Positions 44,646 to 57,510 are shown, counted from the stretch's first letter. The stretch is 64,000 nt of DNA from Atopsyche davidsoni (GCA_022113835.1 JAILWY010000001.1:558001-622000); one strand, 5' to 3'. Translations and numbers: made by a program. Notes: generated by a model not told the origin, from the letters alone.

Positions 44646-45699
44646 TAATCATAGACATCATGGCATTAAAAATAAAGCATACAGTAAATATTAGGAGTAT
44701 ATCTATATTTGTTTCAAAGTGGTTACTTATGTTTCCTAATTTTATTTTTCTAATGATAAAAATACAATATGACTACAAATTTTGAAACAAAACCAAAATG
44801 AGTTTTAGAAGACAGAATAAAAACAATATAAGCGATATTCTTTAATCCGAAAGTATACACTCTAGATAGCCAACCGTGCGATCTCAATTCAGATTTTATA
44901 ATATGTATATAAATATAGTTTCCTGGTTCAAAAGGGAAAATTTATTTGTGATATATATAGTAGTAAGTATTTTGAGATGCGCTTGTATAGCACTAAGGCT
45001 AATGCCGGTGACATGTCAAATCAAATAACAGATGAAAGCTTCTTAATTATTAATAACAATCTTTTTCCTTTGCAGTTTTTTATTCTTAAAGACTCCTAAT
45101 TCTCAAATTATATATGTTTTATCGTCCGTAATTACTTCCAATGTAATTATTTTAAGAAGTTTGTTATTCATAGTAAAGCATTTACATATCGCACTATAGC
45201 TTGGAAACTGGACGAGGTAAAATAAGTCTTTATTTAAAGCAACCATCCTAAGAAATTTAATAATCTCATTTTTGGCTACAATATCAATTTCGCCTTTCCC
45301 CAAGGAATTTTATAAAATATCTCATATTGATAAACAAAGAGAATACTCACTTTGTTGGAAATACTTCCTCCCTAAAATATCGAAAATACAAAATATTTTT
45401 GTATAAAATACCTTCACTTCATTCACCAAAGTACCAGGAATACTACGGATATTTTATTTTTGTACAAATTAGTACAGTAGGTTGTAAAAATCTTAAAAAA
45501 AATTATTTAGAATATATGTATATAAATAAACATATAAATTTATTCTACTTTAAACATTTGTTTTAACATTTAGTTAAAACAAATTAATATTCAACAACCT
45601 TACTCTAAAGTTTTGACTTAAATAAATACACCCATAAAACAGAGCATTCTCAAAAAGCTAGTAGGCGGTAATTTAAAAATAACGGATGCAAAATGTGGC

Positions 45700-45850
45700 A
45701 AAAAATACACTGTGTTAATCGGCGGAGTGTCAGTAACGGATCCGTTAATAAATGAATTGTCACTTAAAGCTCTATCCATCATCCCTTGAGTGGAGGCTGT
45801 GTGAGGCTTTCACGCAACTCCACTAAACTAAATACCTACCACTGTCTATC
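45700..45850. other. GC-moderate island
   Basis: GTTAATCGGCGGAGTGTC, AACGGATCCGTTAATAAATG (AACGGATCCGTT is a 12-bp palindrome) and GAGTGGAGGCTGTGTGAGG. Confidence 0.3.
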
Positions 45851-46309
45851 TATGTGATATCATCCTGAGAGGATCAACTTAGGGTGGTTAGATAAATTGT
45901 GTGTTATAAATACCTTTAAATGAATGATTTGTAATCTGGTATATTCGGAATAACCTTTCATTCTCTTATAATCTACCTCAAAGATATAACCTCAAAAGTG
46001 GATTGATCATAAAATAAATTGGTAAACACGCACTCCTCAACCTCAGTACCGGACCAAACATCAAATTAAACACCATAACTAGATACGGCTTTAGACCCAC
46101 AAAGTTTTATTAACATCGGGCGTTTAAACATAAAAGACAAAAAATATCCCACTATACTAAACTTTAGGTGAAGTAATTTTAAGATGTAAAATTTATTGAT
46201 ATCATTTCATTCATCATCACAATACAAATAAAAACTCATATTATTTAAAGACCCGGCATTTGAAATAATCCGAATGTGAATTGGAAAAACAAAACTGCAA
46301 AAGATAAAA

Positions 46310-46400
46310 GACAAGCCCGGGGGACTTGTCGTTTTTCAATTAGGATTACTAACCCCCCACCCCACCCATGGCCCGCGGCTGAAAAAAGAAAATCGTATTT
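46310..46400. other. GC-rich island with hairpin and Otx/Bicoid-type site
   Basis: Hairpin GACAAG-CC-GG-CTTGTC type at 46,310-46,330. AGGATTACTAAC at 46,342-46,353 recurs exactly at 57,990-58,001. It ends with CATGGCCCGCGGC. Confidence 0.4.
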
Positions 46401-47404
46401 ATGGTGGGCCGTTTAATAGAAAAATTGCTCTATTAAAATGTTTTCATGAGAATATTAACTTTGGTTTTAATGTCAAGAATCTATTTTTGATCTTATAATT
46501 TTGTCGAAACTCAATATCAAATCTTTATTTCGAATTTGATCAAATGTATCGCAAAAAAGAAGTTTATTTCAAAATATTATTAAGGTCATATAACATTTAT
46601 TTGGATGTCATTAATAGATTTTCAAAATAAAACACCTGAAAATATGAATCTTGGGCATAAAGTTCAGGTTTTGAATTTAAGCACAAACATGTAATAATCA
46701 GCAAAGATACTTGATACAGCGTAACACCTTACGCTTACATAATATGAATTAAAACGATAAGTATACTTCTAAAATACAGTTTAGAAATATAAAAATAACT
46801 ATATTCAAGGTTATGTTGAAAAGGAACAGTAAATTTATTTTTCACAATACAACCTATCCTACATTTGTTAAAGTTAAGTAGGTTAGAAATAGGGAACATA
46901 AGAATCTCAAGGTTAATGTATAAAGATCGAAGGCATGGGACTATTCTGCTCATCATCAATTTGAAAGAAAATTTTCTACTCACAGAAGCATACAATCAAA
47001 CCACAAAATATAAGAACTGCGGAAGCAAACGTCGTAGTTTTCATATATTTTCAGTAAATTAAATTAAGTAGGGTCACACTTAAACTCAGACGAAATCAAA
47101 GTACCAAATATCTTTTGAAGATGACTTTAGTACTAGAGTATTGGATAGAATCAAAAAGAAGCTGCAAACATGCTACTTAACCTAAATAAACCTACATCAC
47201 TAACGTTGGATGAAAAAATCCCCGTATATACTGTAAACGTGACTTACTTTTACGTTTTATCGTGAATAAAACCATACAAATATATTATATATATATATTC
47301 TAATTCTGGGTGAGTATATTACCATGAATTGTAAAATGATATTTTAACTTTAAACCAATCTCTTGGCATTGGAAAAACCCTAAAATTGAGAGTCTATCAT
47401 AAAT

Positions 47405-47525
47405 AACGGCCGCGCCATTTCAGGCCTGTGTATGAATATTAAAGTGCTGGCCATAGCCGGCTGGACCATGAATTCTGATGAAGGATGATGGGCCCAAGGG
47501 ACGACGGCGGGCTGGGGTGATGTCT
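47405..47525. other. GC-rich island
   Basis: AATAACGGCCGCGCCATTTC, GGCCATAGCCGGCTGG, GGGACGACGGCGGGCTGG. Confidence 0.35.
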
Positions 47526-48399
47526 GGAGATCATAATAACAATCAATATTGAATAGTATTTTTGGAAATAATTTCGCCTGAAAGAGTTAATAAAATTTTA
47601 ATAAAGTTATTTGATATCGAATATAGCGATACGAATACAATGTTTCAATTTTTACAGATACAAAAAAATCAGTCGGTTATAATTTTTGAAGACATATATC
47701 AATCAAATCAAATGAATCAAATAAAATAATTATTAGTTTCTTTGAATTTCTTAAATTAGTAACACGTATTTGTAGTCAATTGGGTCTTCATTAAAACCTT
47801 GTTAAATAATTTGAATCATAAGGTTGCTGATGAAAAAAATAATTGGAATATTTTTTCTTTTGGTGGCTTCATCACACTAAATTCTTATAGTAACATATGT
47901 AAACTGGTCATCCAACAAAAGTTATAATATAGGAAAAAAGTTCTTAGTCCAATAATGATCTCGTTAGTGAAAGCGTTAACAATATAATTATTATCGTGAA
48001 GAAAAATTTGACGTATCAAATATTATTAAAATGTTCACTTTGGTCTAAGAAAAATTTTTTCGTTGGCAGTGAGCGTGACAACTTTTTAATAATAAGTTCA
48101 TTATTGAATTTACACGTTATTTTTATGGACTAAGCACTAAGCTGGTGTAAAACTCGACCCATAAACTTCATACATGAAGTATTTACCACTATCCAACACG
48201 CAATAAGACTTATGTAGGTAATGTTAATCCTTTAAGACCTTAAAAAATACATTTATACTATATATCAATTTATTGTCCTAATATTAAAATTTTTGAGCAT
48301 TTGCTCATAAAAAAAGGAAATGTTCTCTTAAAACATATAAGACATTGAGAAAGTTCGTCGTTACAATGTAAAACATTTATAATAGTTGGGTTCTGAATA

Positions 48400-48850
48400 T
48401 CAACCGAGTAGTGGCCAGACGTGTCGTTGACTGCAGGAACGTCGACGAAAACCTAGGAATATGGTTTTGTAAAATGATATACACTCACGTACACATACAA
48501 ATGATAAAACTATTTGAAATTCGTAGCACAAACTTTTCTATTTAATAATATTTATAAAATTAATGTTAGCTGAAATACGTTACACTTAAGTTATTTCAGT
48601 AGCATTTACCTCCCAGTTGGTAGTAACGAATCCTGAAAACACCACTTAGGCAGTTAGAGGTCTGGCGCGCAGCCTACCCGTCGGCGGATCCCGCTAAGCC
48701 TTCTGCCATTACCAGGCTCTTCCGGCATGGCGGTCACTTAGTAGCCAGCGCTGAATACAACCTACTCACCGCCCACACACCGCATAAACCTCGAGGCGCA
48801 CTCTTTTCACTTTACTCTTTATTGCTGGGCCGCAATAAAGTGGTTTTCTT
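48400..48850. other. GC-rich islands, two blocks
   Basis: A short block at 48,405-48,450 (GCCAGACGTGTCGTTG) and a long one at 48,600-48,850 with GTCTGGCGCGCAGCC, CCGTCGGCGGATCCCGC, GGCATGGCGGTCAC and CCTCGAGGCGC. Confidence 0.35.
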
Positions 48851-49654
48851 CTAACCGACTGTTTACAAGTGTGAATTTTTCTATGGTTTACTAACACCAC
48901 AGCGCACGTCTAGTAAAAATCCTAAGCAAAAAGGCCTCTTTTCTTCAAATTTCTTGTACCTTGTACATAACTGTGGTGTGTGTACCGTCAAATTATTCAA
49001 ACAATATTCAATAGATTTGTGGTTTTTTTAGCAAAATGTACATTGACTACGCATATGTTGTTAAAAAATACCAAAACACTCTACAAACAGTTCAACCAAT
49101 ACGGTCTTTTAAAATTAAGGTTTTTTAATAAAAAAAAATAAACAAAAGTGGATTTTACGGTCGATTTGAACAAATTACATTTCTATTATGAAATGAATTC
49201 TTACTTTAAATTAATAAAAAAAAATTTGGGATCGGTATTAAGAATCCAGTCTGCAAAATGCATAATGTTAGACATTATAATGGGAAAAAGATACACTACC
49301 GCTAAAAACAACCTTATCATTATAATGTTTGACTAATTATTTTTCAACGAGTCAAATATCAAAGTATTATATGTTTTTACTCTTTGGAACCAAGCTTGCA
49401 ATATTAAATAAAGTTAACTCCGCCAAAAATAGGCACCTGTTGTGTCAAATAAAAAATATATACATCGGCTTTTAAAAATACATCTTTTGCTTTGTACACT
49501 TTGACCAATTTTATTGTTGCTGTGTTTTTTTTTAAGAAAACTGATTGAATTATTTGGTTTCAATCGTGAATTCCGTGGCAAAATTTGAAGATAAAGGTAT
49601 ATTAGTCACCAAATTTAATGTCGTTTGTTTTATTAGCAAAACAAATGCTTTTCC

Positions 49655-49935
49655 CAAAGTCCGCTTATCGCGAGCTTGAATGATTGCCACGTCACGCAGC
49701 CGTGGGGCTGAGATAGTCTCAATATGGAAAACTTATAAATAATGAATGAAATCACGCCGGCCTGTCTCTGTACCGGACACTACACCGGGGCGTCCCCCAC
49801 TGCGTGTAAGTGCGGGTCTATTCTTTATTAATGGCAATCATTTACAGGATATGTGCAATCTCCTTTGGTCACCCTACTGTCTTCTGTCCATTGGCGCAGA
49901 ACGGAACCACTCGCATAAGTTCTCAAAAAAATCCC
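49655..49935. other. GC-rich island
   Basis: GTCCGCTTATCGCGAGC, CACGTCACGCAGCCGTGG, ATCACGCCGGCCTGTC, TTATTAATGGCAATCATTTAC. The mix of CpG words and ATTA cores is typical of these islands. Confidence 0.35.
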
Positions 49936-50459
49936 CAGTAAACTAATAAATCAAATAATTCTTTTTAAAGCGAGTACAATTTGCTCTTCAAAGAATTTGT
50001 TGAACACGCGCTTATTTCAAGGAATTTTAATAAATTCCCAAGCTATTGGGCTAAGTAAGTTTGTTTTAAATAATATTTATTCGAAATTAAACCAGCACGT
50101 CTCATAAAAAGTAGTTGTATTGAAATAAAAAACCTTTTTTTTAACTTTCAGGTACTAAATAATTCAAATGTTACTAGTTTTATTTTAAAAAAATCATTCA
50201 ATATGGTACGTTTGCAATAAATATGCAAATTTTTGAAAATGCAAAGCAATGTGTTCAATAAAGATTATAATATATTGTAACAGGAGGTCATCAATTAAAA
50301 CGCATACATCTGTTTATATAAGCATAGATATAAAATAAAATTAATGTATATTCTTATAAAAAATTCTCAACAGACAATTTAAAAAGCACAATAACCTGAA
50401 TATTTTCGTATCACATTTTTATTTTATGATATTTCTACGCTACTGCTTTCTAAAGACAA

Positions 50460-50640
50460 GATCGTAGGGGCAGAAAAAGTGCGTCCAATTCCGAATCTGA
50501 TCTTGAAAATAACCAGAAGGGCGCATTTTATGGCTGGGGAGGCTATCTCCCTCACCCCCACGACCCTCGCGAGGTTGCACGAAGACTTACGAAGATTCAC
50601 GAAAAAGCTCTACGCTCGGCGATGACGAATGGGACTAAAC
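50460..50640. other. GC-rich island
   Basis: GAAGGGCGCATTTTATGGC, CCCCCACGACCCTCGCG, and three ACGAAGA/ACGAAAA words between 50,579 and 50,610. Confidence 0.35.
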
Positions 50641-50969
50641 ACATTTTTTAAATTAACGATACATGTGTCTTTTAGATAAAAAGTACCCTATTGTGTTAAC
50701 TATATGAAAAAATATTTGGTTGACTAACTATTTGGTGTTAAATATATTTTTTTAAGTATTCATAATTTAATTTAACATTAAATATCAATCTAAAATATTT
50801 TTATAGACATGTACATATTATATGAACGTTATTTTTTGAGCTTAAACAAACCCAATATTGAATGTTAAATATTTGGTGTGATATTGTTTATAATACATTA
50901 AATAATCTTACGCCATATCAATCTTTCACCCCTTTCTCAAAATAAGGCATTATAATAATTTAAATCTTA

Positions 50970-51260
50970 GCGAGCAGGATTTTCGGTCTTTTTCTTAAAA
51001 TTAAGAGGTTTTCCTGAGAGTTTAACACGTCTCGCCCCGGGGAAGAAAGCTACCCAAGGCGTGGTCGGACTTAGAAGGATTTGGAGAACGGCGATGGGCG
51101 TTAAGGTGTTTTGCTAACAAAGCAGAATACGTGCCTGGGATGGGATATGGTTTACTTTTACCTAAAAGGCAAAAAAGTTGAATCAAGTGTTAACTGAAGG
51201 CTCCTCTCTCGTTAATAATTCCTGGAACGGCCGGCGGTACAAAGACAATGGCTTTACTGG
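50970..51260. other. GC-rich island, composite
   Basis: CTCGCCCCGGGGAAG, CAAGGCGTGGTCGGAC, GAACGGCGATGGGCG, CTCGTTAATAATTCC and GAACGGCCGGCGG. Non-coding. Confidence 0.35.
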
Positions 51261-51584
51261 TTCCTGAATATTTTTAAAGCAAAATATTTTCACGTAAAAG
51301 CGATTATTTTATTTTTATATTTTTTTTGGTTCAAAGTTTATGAAGATTTAAGATCCCAGTTCTCATTTAACCAGCTGCTTAATTATTATTTTTTTTTTAT
51401 TTCTAATGAAAATAAAAGTTATACCTTGTTCAATCAAAACATTTTTAGAGTATTTTAAATGGTGTATTTTTTTATCAAAAATAAAGTGTGCTTATTCATA
51501 GAAAAAAAACTAATTTTAAAACAAATAAGAGTTTTCTTACAACCATAAGCCACAGCAGATTGTATTATTTAGATGTTATTTAAA

Positions 51585-51770
51585 CAAATCAGCCGAGCAT
51601 GGTTAATTCGAGGTCTTGATCCGGTGCAGGCGGGCTCCAGGCTGCGGAGCGCCCGTCAATTATGTCAGTTGACCGGACAATTAGGCACGTCCGACTTATC
51701 ACCCGTCACGGCTTATTGCCTCACAAATTACACGGGAGGCTTTGATGACAGCTACCATTCTAATGTGTAT
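51585..51770. other. GC-rich island
   Basis: GTGCAGGCGGGCTCC, GCGCCCGTCAATTATGTCAG, TTGACCGGACAATTAGGC (AATTA cores twice). The 72-residue frame is unsupported. Confidence 0.35.
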
Positions 51771-52604
51771 GGATTTTCAGAGTTATTTTAAATATAATAA
51801 AGCTTCCGCAATGCTGTTTTGAGAATAGTTAGGGGATGTGTACTTTTTATTGACTAATTTATATGTTTTTATAAGCGTCTCGTGTTAAAAATCGGTTGCT
51901 ACGAGAGATTTTGGAGCGGTATACTCAACTGCAAATAAATGAAATTTCAAAATATTATTTGATTACAGTGGCAATAACAAAAAGGCTGTAATGTAAGAAA
52001 ATAAAATATAATTAGCTCTGCAGAACTGTCAAAAATGCACGTTTTATTATAAAATTGTTTAATATACTTTTTTTTAATGAACACAACCTGCAATTATATA
52101 GGTTAGACAATTTTTCTTACGACAATCTAACGCAAAACATTTGGATTTTCTTGTGAGCTCATCACAAAATTTCTAAGATTTCGATCTTTTAATTTTAAGT
52201 GTTAAAATATTTGATATTGGATTTGTTTCGTCAGCCGAACAAAAAAAACAACTCACAAAGCTTATGAAAATAGCCAGCTCATTCAAATTAAAATCATATA
52301 CAGCTTAAAATATTTTCCAACAAAGTTTCATAAGAATGAAAACATTTAAATTTATTTTCTAGTTTAGATCATTCTATTTTTCCATTAAGGTAAGAAGATT
52401 AAAACAAACTCGAGGTTCAATGAAAGCCATTGAAATATAAAGATTCATTCTAATGGCGATAGACAGCAATGTCAATATTTGAAATATTGATGATTACACT
52501 CGATTTCTTTTTCGGGAGTTTCACCCAATTTAAAATTCAATCGCAATATTAATTTATTTATCACCTCAGAAATGATGCTCCATTTAACTTTCTAATATTG
52601 CGGT

Positions 52605-52710
52605 CGGCTGGCTGTCTAAGAAGGGAGCGAGCCGAAAAGTTGGACCGCCGAGTGCTCGCGAAGGATTTCCGCGCCCGTAGAGCTGAACTGAATTCCCTCA
52701 CTTATTTATA
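52605..52710. other. GC-rich island
   Basis: GCGGTCGGCTGGCTGTC, GAGCGAGCCGAAAAG, GACCGCCGAGTGCTCGCG, TTTCCGCGCCCGTAG. Confidence 0.35.
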
Positions 52711-52845
52711 TTCCGTTTTCAATGAGGTTTTCAAATGACGATAAAATATTTTTATAATATTGATCGTAAATATTTATGTATTTTAATGAAATTCTCAACC
52801 AGTGACAATACTTGCTCAGATTTATATATGAATAAATATACACAT

Positions 52846-52846
<1 letters not shown>

Positions 52847-52884
<38 letters not shown>
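52847..52884. repeat. (TA)n microsatellite
   Basis: TA run of about 37 bases preceded by ACACATACACA. Confidence 0.95.
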
Positions 52885-52888
<4 letters not shown>

Positions 52889-53024
52889 CATAAAATCAAA
52901 TACATTAAGAAACATTCCCACTTAAATACAAACATAAATTTTGATTTGGTAGGAGTACTTGGCCGTGTTTACCATCTTGTCTTAAATTGAATACAAAAGT
53001 GTTTATTTACTGAATCGATAGGTT

Positions 53025-53315
53025 TGCCGGAATAACGAAGCACGACCAGAGATTCTATCTCTGCTCAAGCTACCGGACAGGCGGGCGCGCAGCTTCTATA
53101 AAAGAATAGTTCGGGCCTATTCAGTTTCCATTTCGAGCGCATTTAATTCATACCGATTCCCAGATTTATGGTCTCAATTAAAGTGGAAGTCGCGCTTCGC
53201 CGGCGCTCGAGCCGGTCGGATTCGATCCTATCTGCATACTTGTTGTGCGGGAGTTTGTAGGAATCTATAAATCTCTCAGGACGTGGCAGAAAGCAATCTG
53301 AAAGTGTACACCACC
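53025..53315 (+). promoter_or_regulatory. GC-rich island with core-promoter-like sequence
   Basis: TATAAAAG at 53,097-53,104 is followed by TTCAGTTTC at 53,120 (insect initiator TCAGTT), with 26 bases from the TATA T to the initiator A, a little short of the usual 30. Downstream are CATTTAATTCATACC, GATTTATGGTCTC and CTTCGCCGGCGCTCG. No protein frame follows, so it could be a non-coding RNA or enhancer promoter, or chance. Confidence 0.3.
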
Positions 53316-53669
53316 CCTGAATTTTAAGAAAGTATTTTACGTTCTTAAAAAAGGAAATTACGTTTTATCAAATAAAAAAATTTAATGCTATTTTTACATG
53401 TATAGTTATATTAACGACAATTGTAGGAATTTTCTGTGGAGCCCTTCATATACTGTTGAATGAATTATATTAAAAACCTTTTGAAACGGTTCGTTTTGTT
53501 TTTATCATGATCTTAAGTTTCCGGATTTCAATCTTAAATATCAGTCGAAATAACATTACTGTAAATTTTACGGTGGATCAAAATATTTGTCAAAAATATA
53601 TTTTTCTAGTGTATTATTTTGATTTTAATTTTTTCATTGAAAAATGACGTAAAAAATCCCCAAATTTTG

Positions 53670-53725
53670 TGTTCCGGGCACGTGTTGGGCATCGCAGCCT
53701 GACATTAATGTTCTCACAACTGTCA
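53670..53725. other. Small island with E-box
   Basis: GGCACGTGTTG at 53,677-53,687, an exact 11-mer match to 57,017-57,027. CACGTG is a bHLH/bZIP-type site. Confidence 0.3.
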
Positions 53726-54084
53726 CGGTCTTTTGAATAAATGAGAATTCAACCCTTAATGCGCGAATAATGTGTCCGTGTGCCTAAGCCTATTTAATAT
53801 TTGATGATTAATAATAAAATTTTCCGATCTAACCGTTGATTACAGACAAATAATAAACATAAAAAATATTATTTTTTATGTCCCACCTAGGCCCAGTTTA
53901 TGCTCGAATTGAAAATATAATGAAAATTTTGTAATAGCGTACTAATAAAGTTGTTTGTTTATATTTAAATGGATTTAAAATATATGCCTTATACAATGTG
54001 ACGTGTTTATTGTTGATACTTTGTTTTACAGTAATTAATAAAGATTTAGAGTTAAAGAATAGTAAATTGTATATGATGGACATT

Positions 54085-54320
54085 TGGCCTCGTTGCTCGT
54101 TACGTCTCCACACTGCAGTGCGCACCTGTCCCGGGGCTACCTCCCGTGTTTTCTCAGGCTTCATAAATAGATAACAGGCGCTCAAATAAGAGAGGAGATA
54201 AAGACGCCGGGGGGCGGCGAGGGCGCGGGGGCGAAGGCGGAGAAGCACCCCTAGTCCTGTCTTCGCAGCCCTAACAGACAAGCCGTGCGGATAAATAACC
54301 CCGGGGCGAGTGAGAAACTT
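54085..54320. other. GC-rich island with G-rich core
   Basis: GCAGTGCGCACCTGTCCCGG, CTTCATAAATAGATAAC, GCCGGGGGGCGGCGAGGGCG. A 127-residue minus-strand frame crosses it, but its arginine/alanine-rich part simply follows the GC content and its remainder follows AT-rich DNA. Confidence 0.35.
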
Positions 54321-54799
54321 ACAGGTTGTACAGTCTTAGCTCATCCAAACCGTAGAAGACGTACTACCAAATGCATTATTTTGTTTACAGCAAAGAATTA
54401 AAACTTTAATGAAATGAATTACTGAATGAGATTTATTTAAACTGTTTTTAATAATATTAGGAAATCATATTTTAAAAGTAAATGAAAACAAACAAGAAAT
54501 ACCATTAAAAAAATAACCGTAAGCTAATCACTAAAATATAAATTTGTATCGCATCTATTTTATGTCGGAAATATTTTATTAACGTTATATTTATATGATA
54601 AGTCACAAATACATTTTTAGATCAGTGAACACGCAGCTAAGCATAACACGAATTGGATAAATATTGAACATAAAACATAAATCTTATTCAGTGGTTGTTT
54701 CATTGATGATACTATTGTTTAATGTAGACTAAATTGCCATATTTGGTAGAATTAGTAAAGTCTTCATAAGCCTCTAAATTTCACTGTCAAACTCCCCGT

Positions 54800-55030
54800 A
54801 CATAATTTATGACGCCCTGGCGATCAAAACTTCTGAATAAATAAGTCACTTTGCAATTTTCTGGGACTTTTCCATTAGGGGAAGAGAGGTGGTTTGGGGT
54901 GTGGAGGAAGGTGGATGTTCGATAGCTACAGAGTGCATTATTAATGGGGTAAACAGCTCAAAACCTTAAAATGAAATGCAAACTGCGCATCTAATTGCGA
55001 GATCAAAGCCCCTCGCTTTGCCTTACTACT
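54800..55030. other. Moderate GC-rich island
   Basis: TTTATGACGCCCTGGCG, the purine-rich GGGGTGTGGAGGAAGGTGG, and GCATCTAATTGCGAGATC. Confidence 0.3.
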
Positions 55031-55343
55031 TACTTTTTAGTATTTATTTTAATAAAAAATAAGTTTCTGCTGAAAGGTTTTCAACGTCTAGGAGAATCGA
55101 TAGAGATTTTTTTCATTCTTTTTTAGATTCGATTCCAAAATTTTTCAAATATAATGCAAAAAATAAAACTCCAAAGACAATTACATTAAAATTTGTAATT
55201 ATATAGAATCCTCCATTTGTCAGGTACATTATGATCACATTACTCTTAAATTACCCTTTCCAACCTGACAATCTTTCTTTCTCATTCTAAAAACCTTTCC
55301 CTCTAACAATTGTTTTCCTAATTGCTTATTATAATATAAATTC

Positions 55344-55491
55344 TCACTCAGTTTGATAATACCAACGTAAAAGGTTGTCGAAAATTGTCACCAAACAAAA
55401 AAAATTAACATGAGTAAAAATCACTCTAGTATTTTATTATATTTAAAATATTCAAAAGCAATTCCACCAAGTACTCTCTGTCAAAAATATT
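55344..55491. mobile_element. Fold-back repeat family, copy 6 (right half with terminal end)
   Basis: CAGTTTGATAATACCAACG, AAAGGTTGTCG, AATCACTCTAGTATTTTAT and the family end GTACTCTCTGTCAAAAATAT. This shows that the right end is the inverted copy of the left end. Confidence 0.8.
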
Positions 55492-55613
55492 AAGTATTTA
55501 TTTCTGTGACAAAATCTAAAATAAGTTCTATACTATACTATATGTACTATAAATTTTAACTACAAGAAATTAAAATAAGTATATCTAAGTATATTAATTA
55601 AAATAAATATATC

Positions 55614-55690
55614 TATTATAGAATGTGTAGGTCCTACACATTCTATAATAAAAATGTATACTCCTACACTGTAGGAGTATAAATTTTTAT
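55614..55690. repeat. Pair of near-perfect palindromes
   Basis: First: 18-bp perfect arms 55,614-55,631 and 55,633-55,650 with a 1-base loop. Second: 21-bp arms 55,648-55,668 and 55,670-55,690 with one mismatch and a 1-base loop, overlapping the first by three bases. Both share the word CCTACAC near the centre. Confidence 0.9.
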
Positions 55691-55753
55691 TTTAGACATT
55701 ATTTATTTTTCATACTTGAAATAAGAAATACTTTCATAAAATATATTTTACAT

Positions 55754-55806
55754 GGCTCAGTTTAATAATGCCAACGTGAAAGGTTGGTGGACACCAATAA
55801 AAATTA
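55754..55806. mobile_element. Fold-back repeat family, copy 7 (core only)
   Basis: CTCAGTTTAATAATGCCAACG, AAAGGTTGGTGGACACCAATAA. Hairpin CCAAC/GTTGG kept. Confidence 0.65.
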
Positions 55807-55969
55807 TCTTATATAAAAAGATACATTAAAAAAGAGCCAATTTTATTTTAATATTGAAATAATAAATTTCTACTTACACCGCAGCAAGTATTTACCTCAG
55901 AATCGGTTTTTTGGGATATTTTTTCAACTGGCAGTCAAATTTGGCTGAAATTTGTTTGAATAATTTGAA

Positions 55970-56135
55970 ACCAAAATGCCATCTCGAGTGTTTACTCGCC
56001 TCCCCGCGTTTGTGGCAGTAAACACTTTGACTTATTCCCGCGGGTGCATCCAGCCTCGCTCTCCTCTCAACTTTGTCGCTGGCGGAGGCCTTTGGCGGCG
56101 CTCGCCCAGGGCCGAAGGGGAGATGTAGGCACAAT
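55970..56135. other. GC-rich island
   Basis: CGCCTCCCCGCGTTTGTGG, TTCCCGCGGGTGCATCC, GTCGCTGGCGGAGGCC and GGCGGCGCTCGCCC. The 80-residue minus-strand frame is attributed to composition. Confidence 0.35.
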
Positions 56136-56924
56136 GATACTATTTCGATATGCGCAGTATGTAGATATATTAGGTTTCAGATTGAATTGGTTGAACTGAT
56201 ATATATTTAATAATAATATGTATCATTAATAAAAAGGCTATGTAATATGTAAACTTATAGAATTAGTAAATATACATGCAATTTTAGTTGTGTCTTACCC
56301 TAAGCAAATGCATAAAATATTGGCCTAAATAAATCATCATCGTTCTCAAGCTCAACTTTTAGATTTCCCAATTATTTATCTGAGGAATATTGAAAATATT
56401 TTGTTTTTTAAAATAACCCTTTTAAAAGTTATGAAATATATTTTTTAATGTCTAATTATATGTACCCACCAATGATGATAGTCATAAAGAAAAGTGCAAC
56501 TACATTATTAGTAATAGATTTTAATTACAATAATATATACATGCAAAGTTACAACAAAATCCACTATTAAGCGCCTGAAATGCGGCAATCCTCTTTACAT
56601 TGAATATTATTGGTGTGAATACTTTACTACTTTCATACAAAAATTCTTAAAATATGTAACATTTTAAAACCTAACTCTGGAAATCAATAAGAGATTATTC
56701 ACAGTTCAAACTACAAGTACATTTTTCTAATGAAATACATTTATTATGTAAAACTATTTTCCGTTTGTATTCTGTGCTAAGTTTCATGTATTATAATAGA
56801 TTATTGAGTTGTAAAGTAATGTTCTATTTGTTTTGCAGACAATTAAATATTTAATTTTATATAAATCGAGTTTATTTTCCAATGCCCCAGAATATCCAAT
56901 TTTATTTCGCGCATTTACCACGTA

Positions 56925-57110
56925 TTATTTTAACTCTGCGAGTGTCTGTCTAGAACCTCACCACAGAGAATGTACCTACTTCGCTTTTACTAGGGTGAAG
57001 ACTACCCTTCTTCGAAGGCACGTGTTGTTTCAGAGAACGATGTACGCATGCAAATATGGGAGGCTCCCACGCGGGACCGGAAACACACGCTTGTTGTCAG
57101 GAAATCAAAC
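56925..57110. other. GC-rich island with E-box and POU octamer
   Basis: GGCACGTGTTG at 57,017 and ATGCAAAT at 57,048-57,055, followed by GGCTCCCACGCGGGACCGG. A 99-residue frame crosses it without splice support. Confidence 0.4.
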
Positions 57111-57294
57111 AAGCTTTCATTTATTCAAATAAAAGGATTCTTAAATGGTAAATTGATATTTTAAGAATTAAAGCAAAATAATATTTTTGATAGTTAATTG
57201 TAATTAAGTGAGCTTCCATTAATAAAATCAATGAAAATCAATCACTCATTAATAATCAACTTATTTTTATTGAGAAAAAAAAAAAATATATTTT

Positions 57295-57510
57295 TATTTG
57301 GTGGAATTCCATTTTAATATTTTAAATAAAGTACTTGAGTGATTTTTCCTCATGTTATTTTTATTGGCAACCGGTTTCATTGGTGGTTTCATTTTTATTG
57401 ATGAAGACTCAGTTTGATAATGCCAATGTGAAAGGTTGGCAAAACCGGTCAGCAATAAAATTTAACATGTAGAAGTATTACTCAAATTTAATATTTAAAA
57501 ATTAAATAAA
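57295..57510. mobile_element. Fold-back repeat family, copy 8 (both arms)
   Basis: TTGGTGGAATTCCATTTT, GTACTTGAGTGATTTTTCC, GGCAACCGGTTTCATTGG, then CAGTTTGATAATGCCAATG, AAAGGTTGGCAAAACCGG and TTTAACATGTAGAAG. The loop contains an internal TTTCATT duplication. Confidence 0.8.

Noticed and set aside
53898..54281. 127-residue minus-strand frame starting MSVRAAKTGLG
   Set aside because: The Arg/Ala-rich part is a by-product of a G-rich island and the rest is Asn/Lys/Ile-rich AT translation; no family resemblance.
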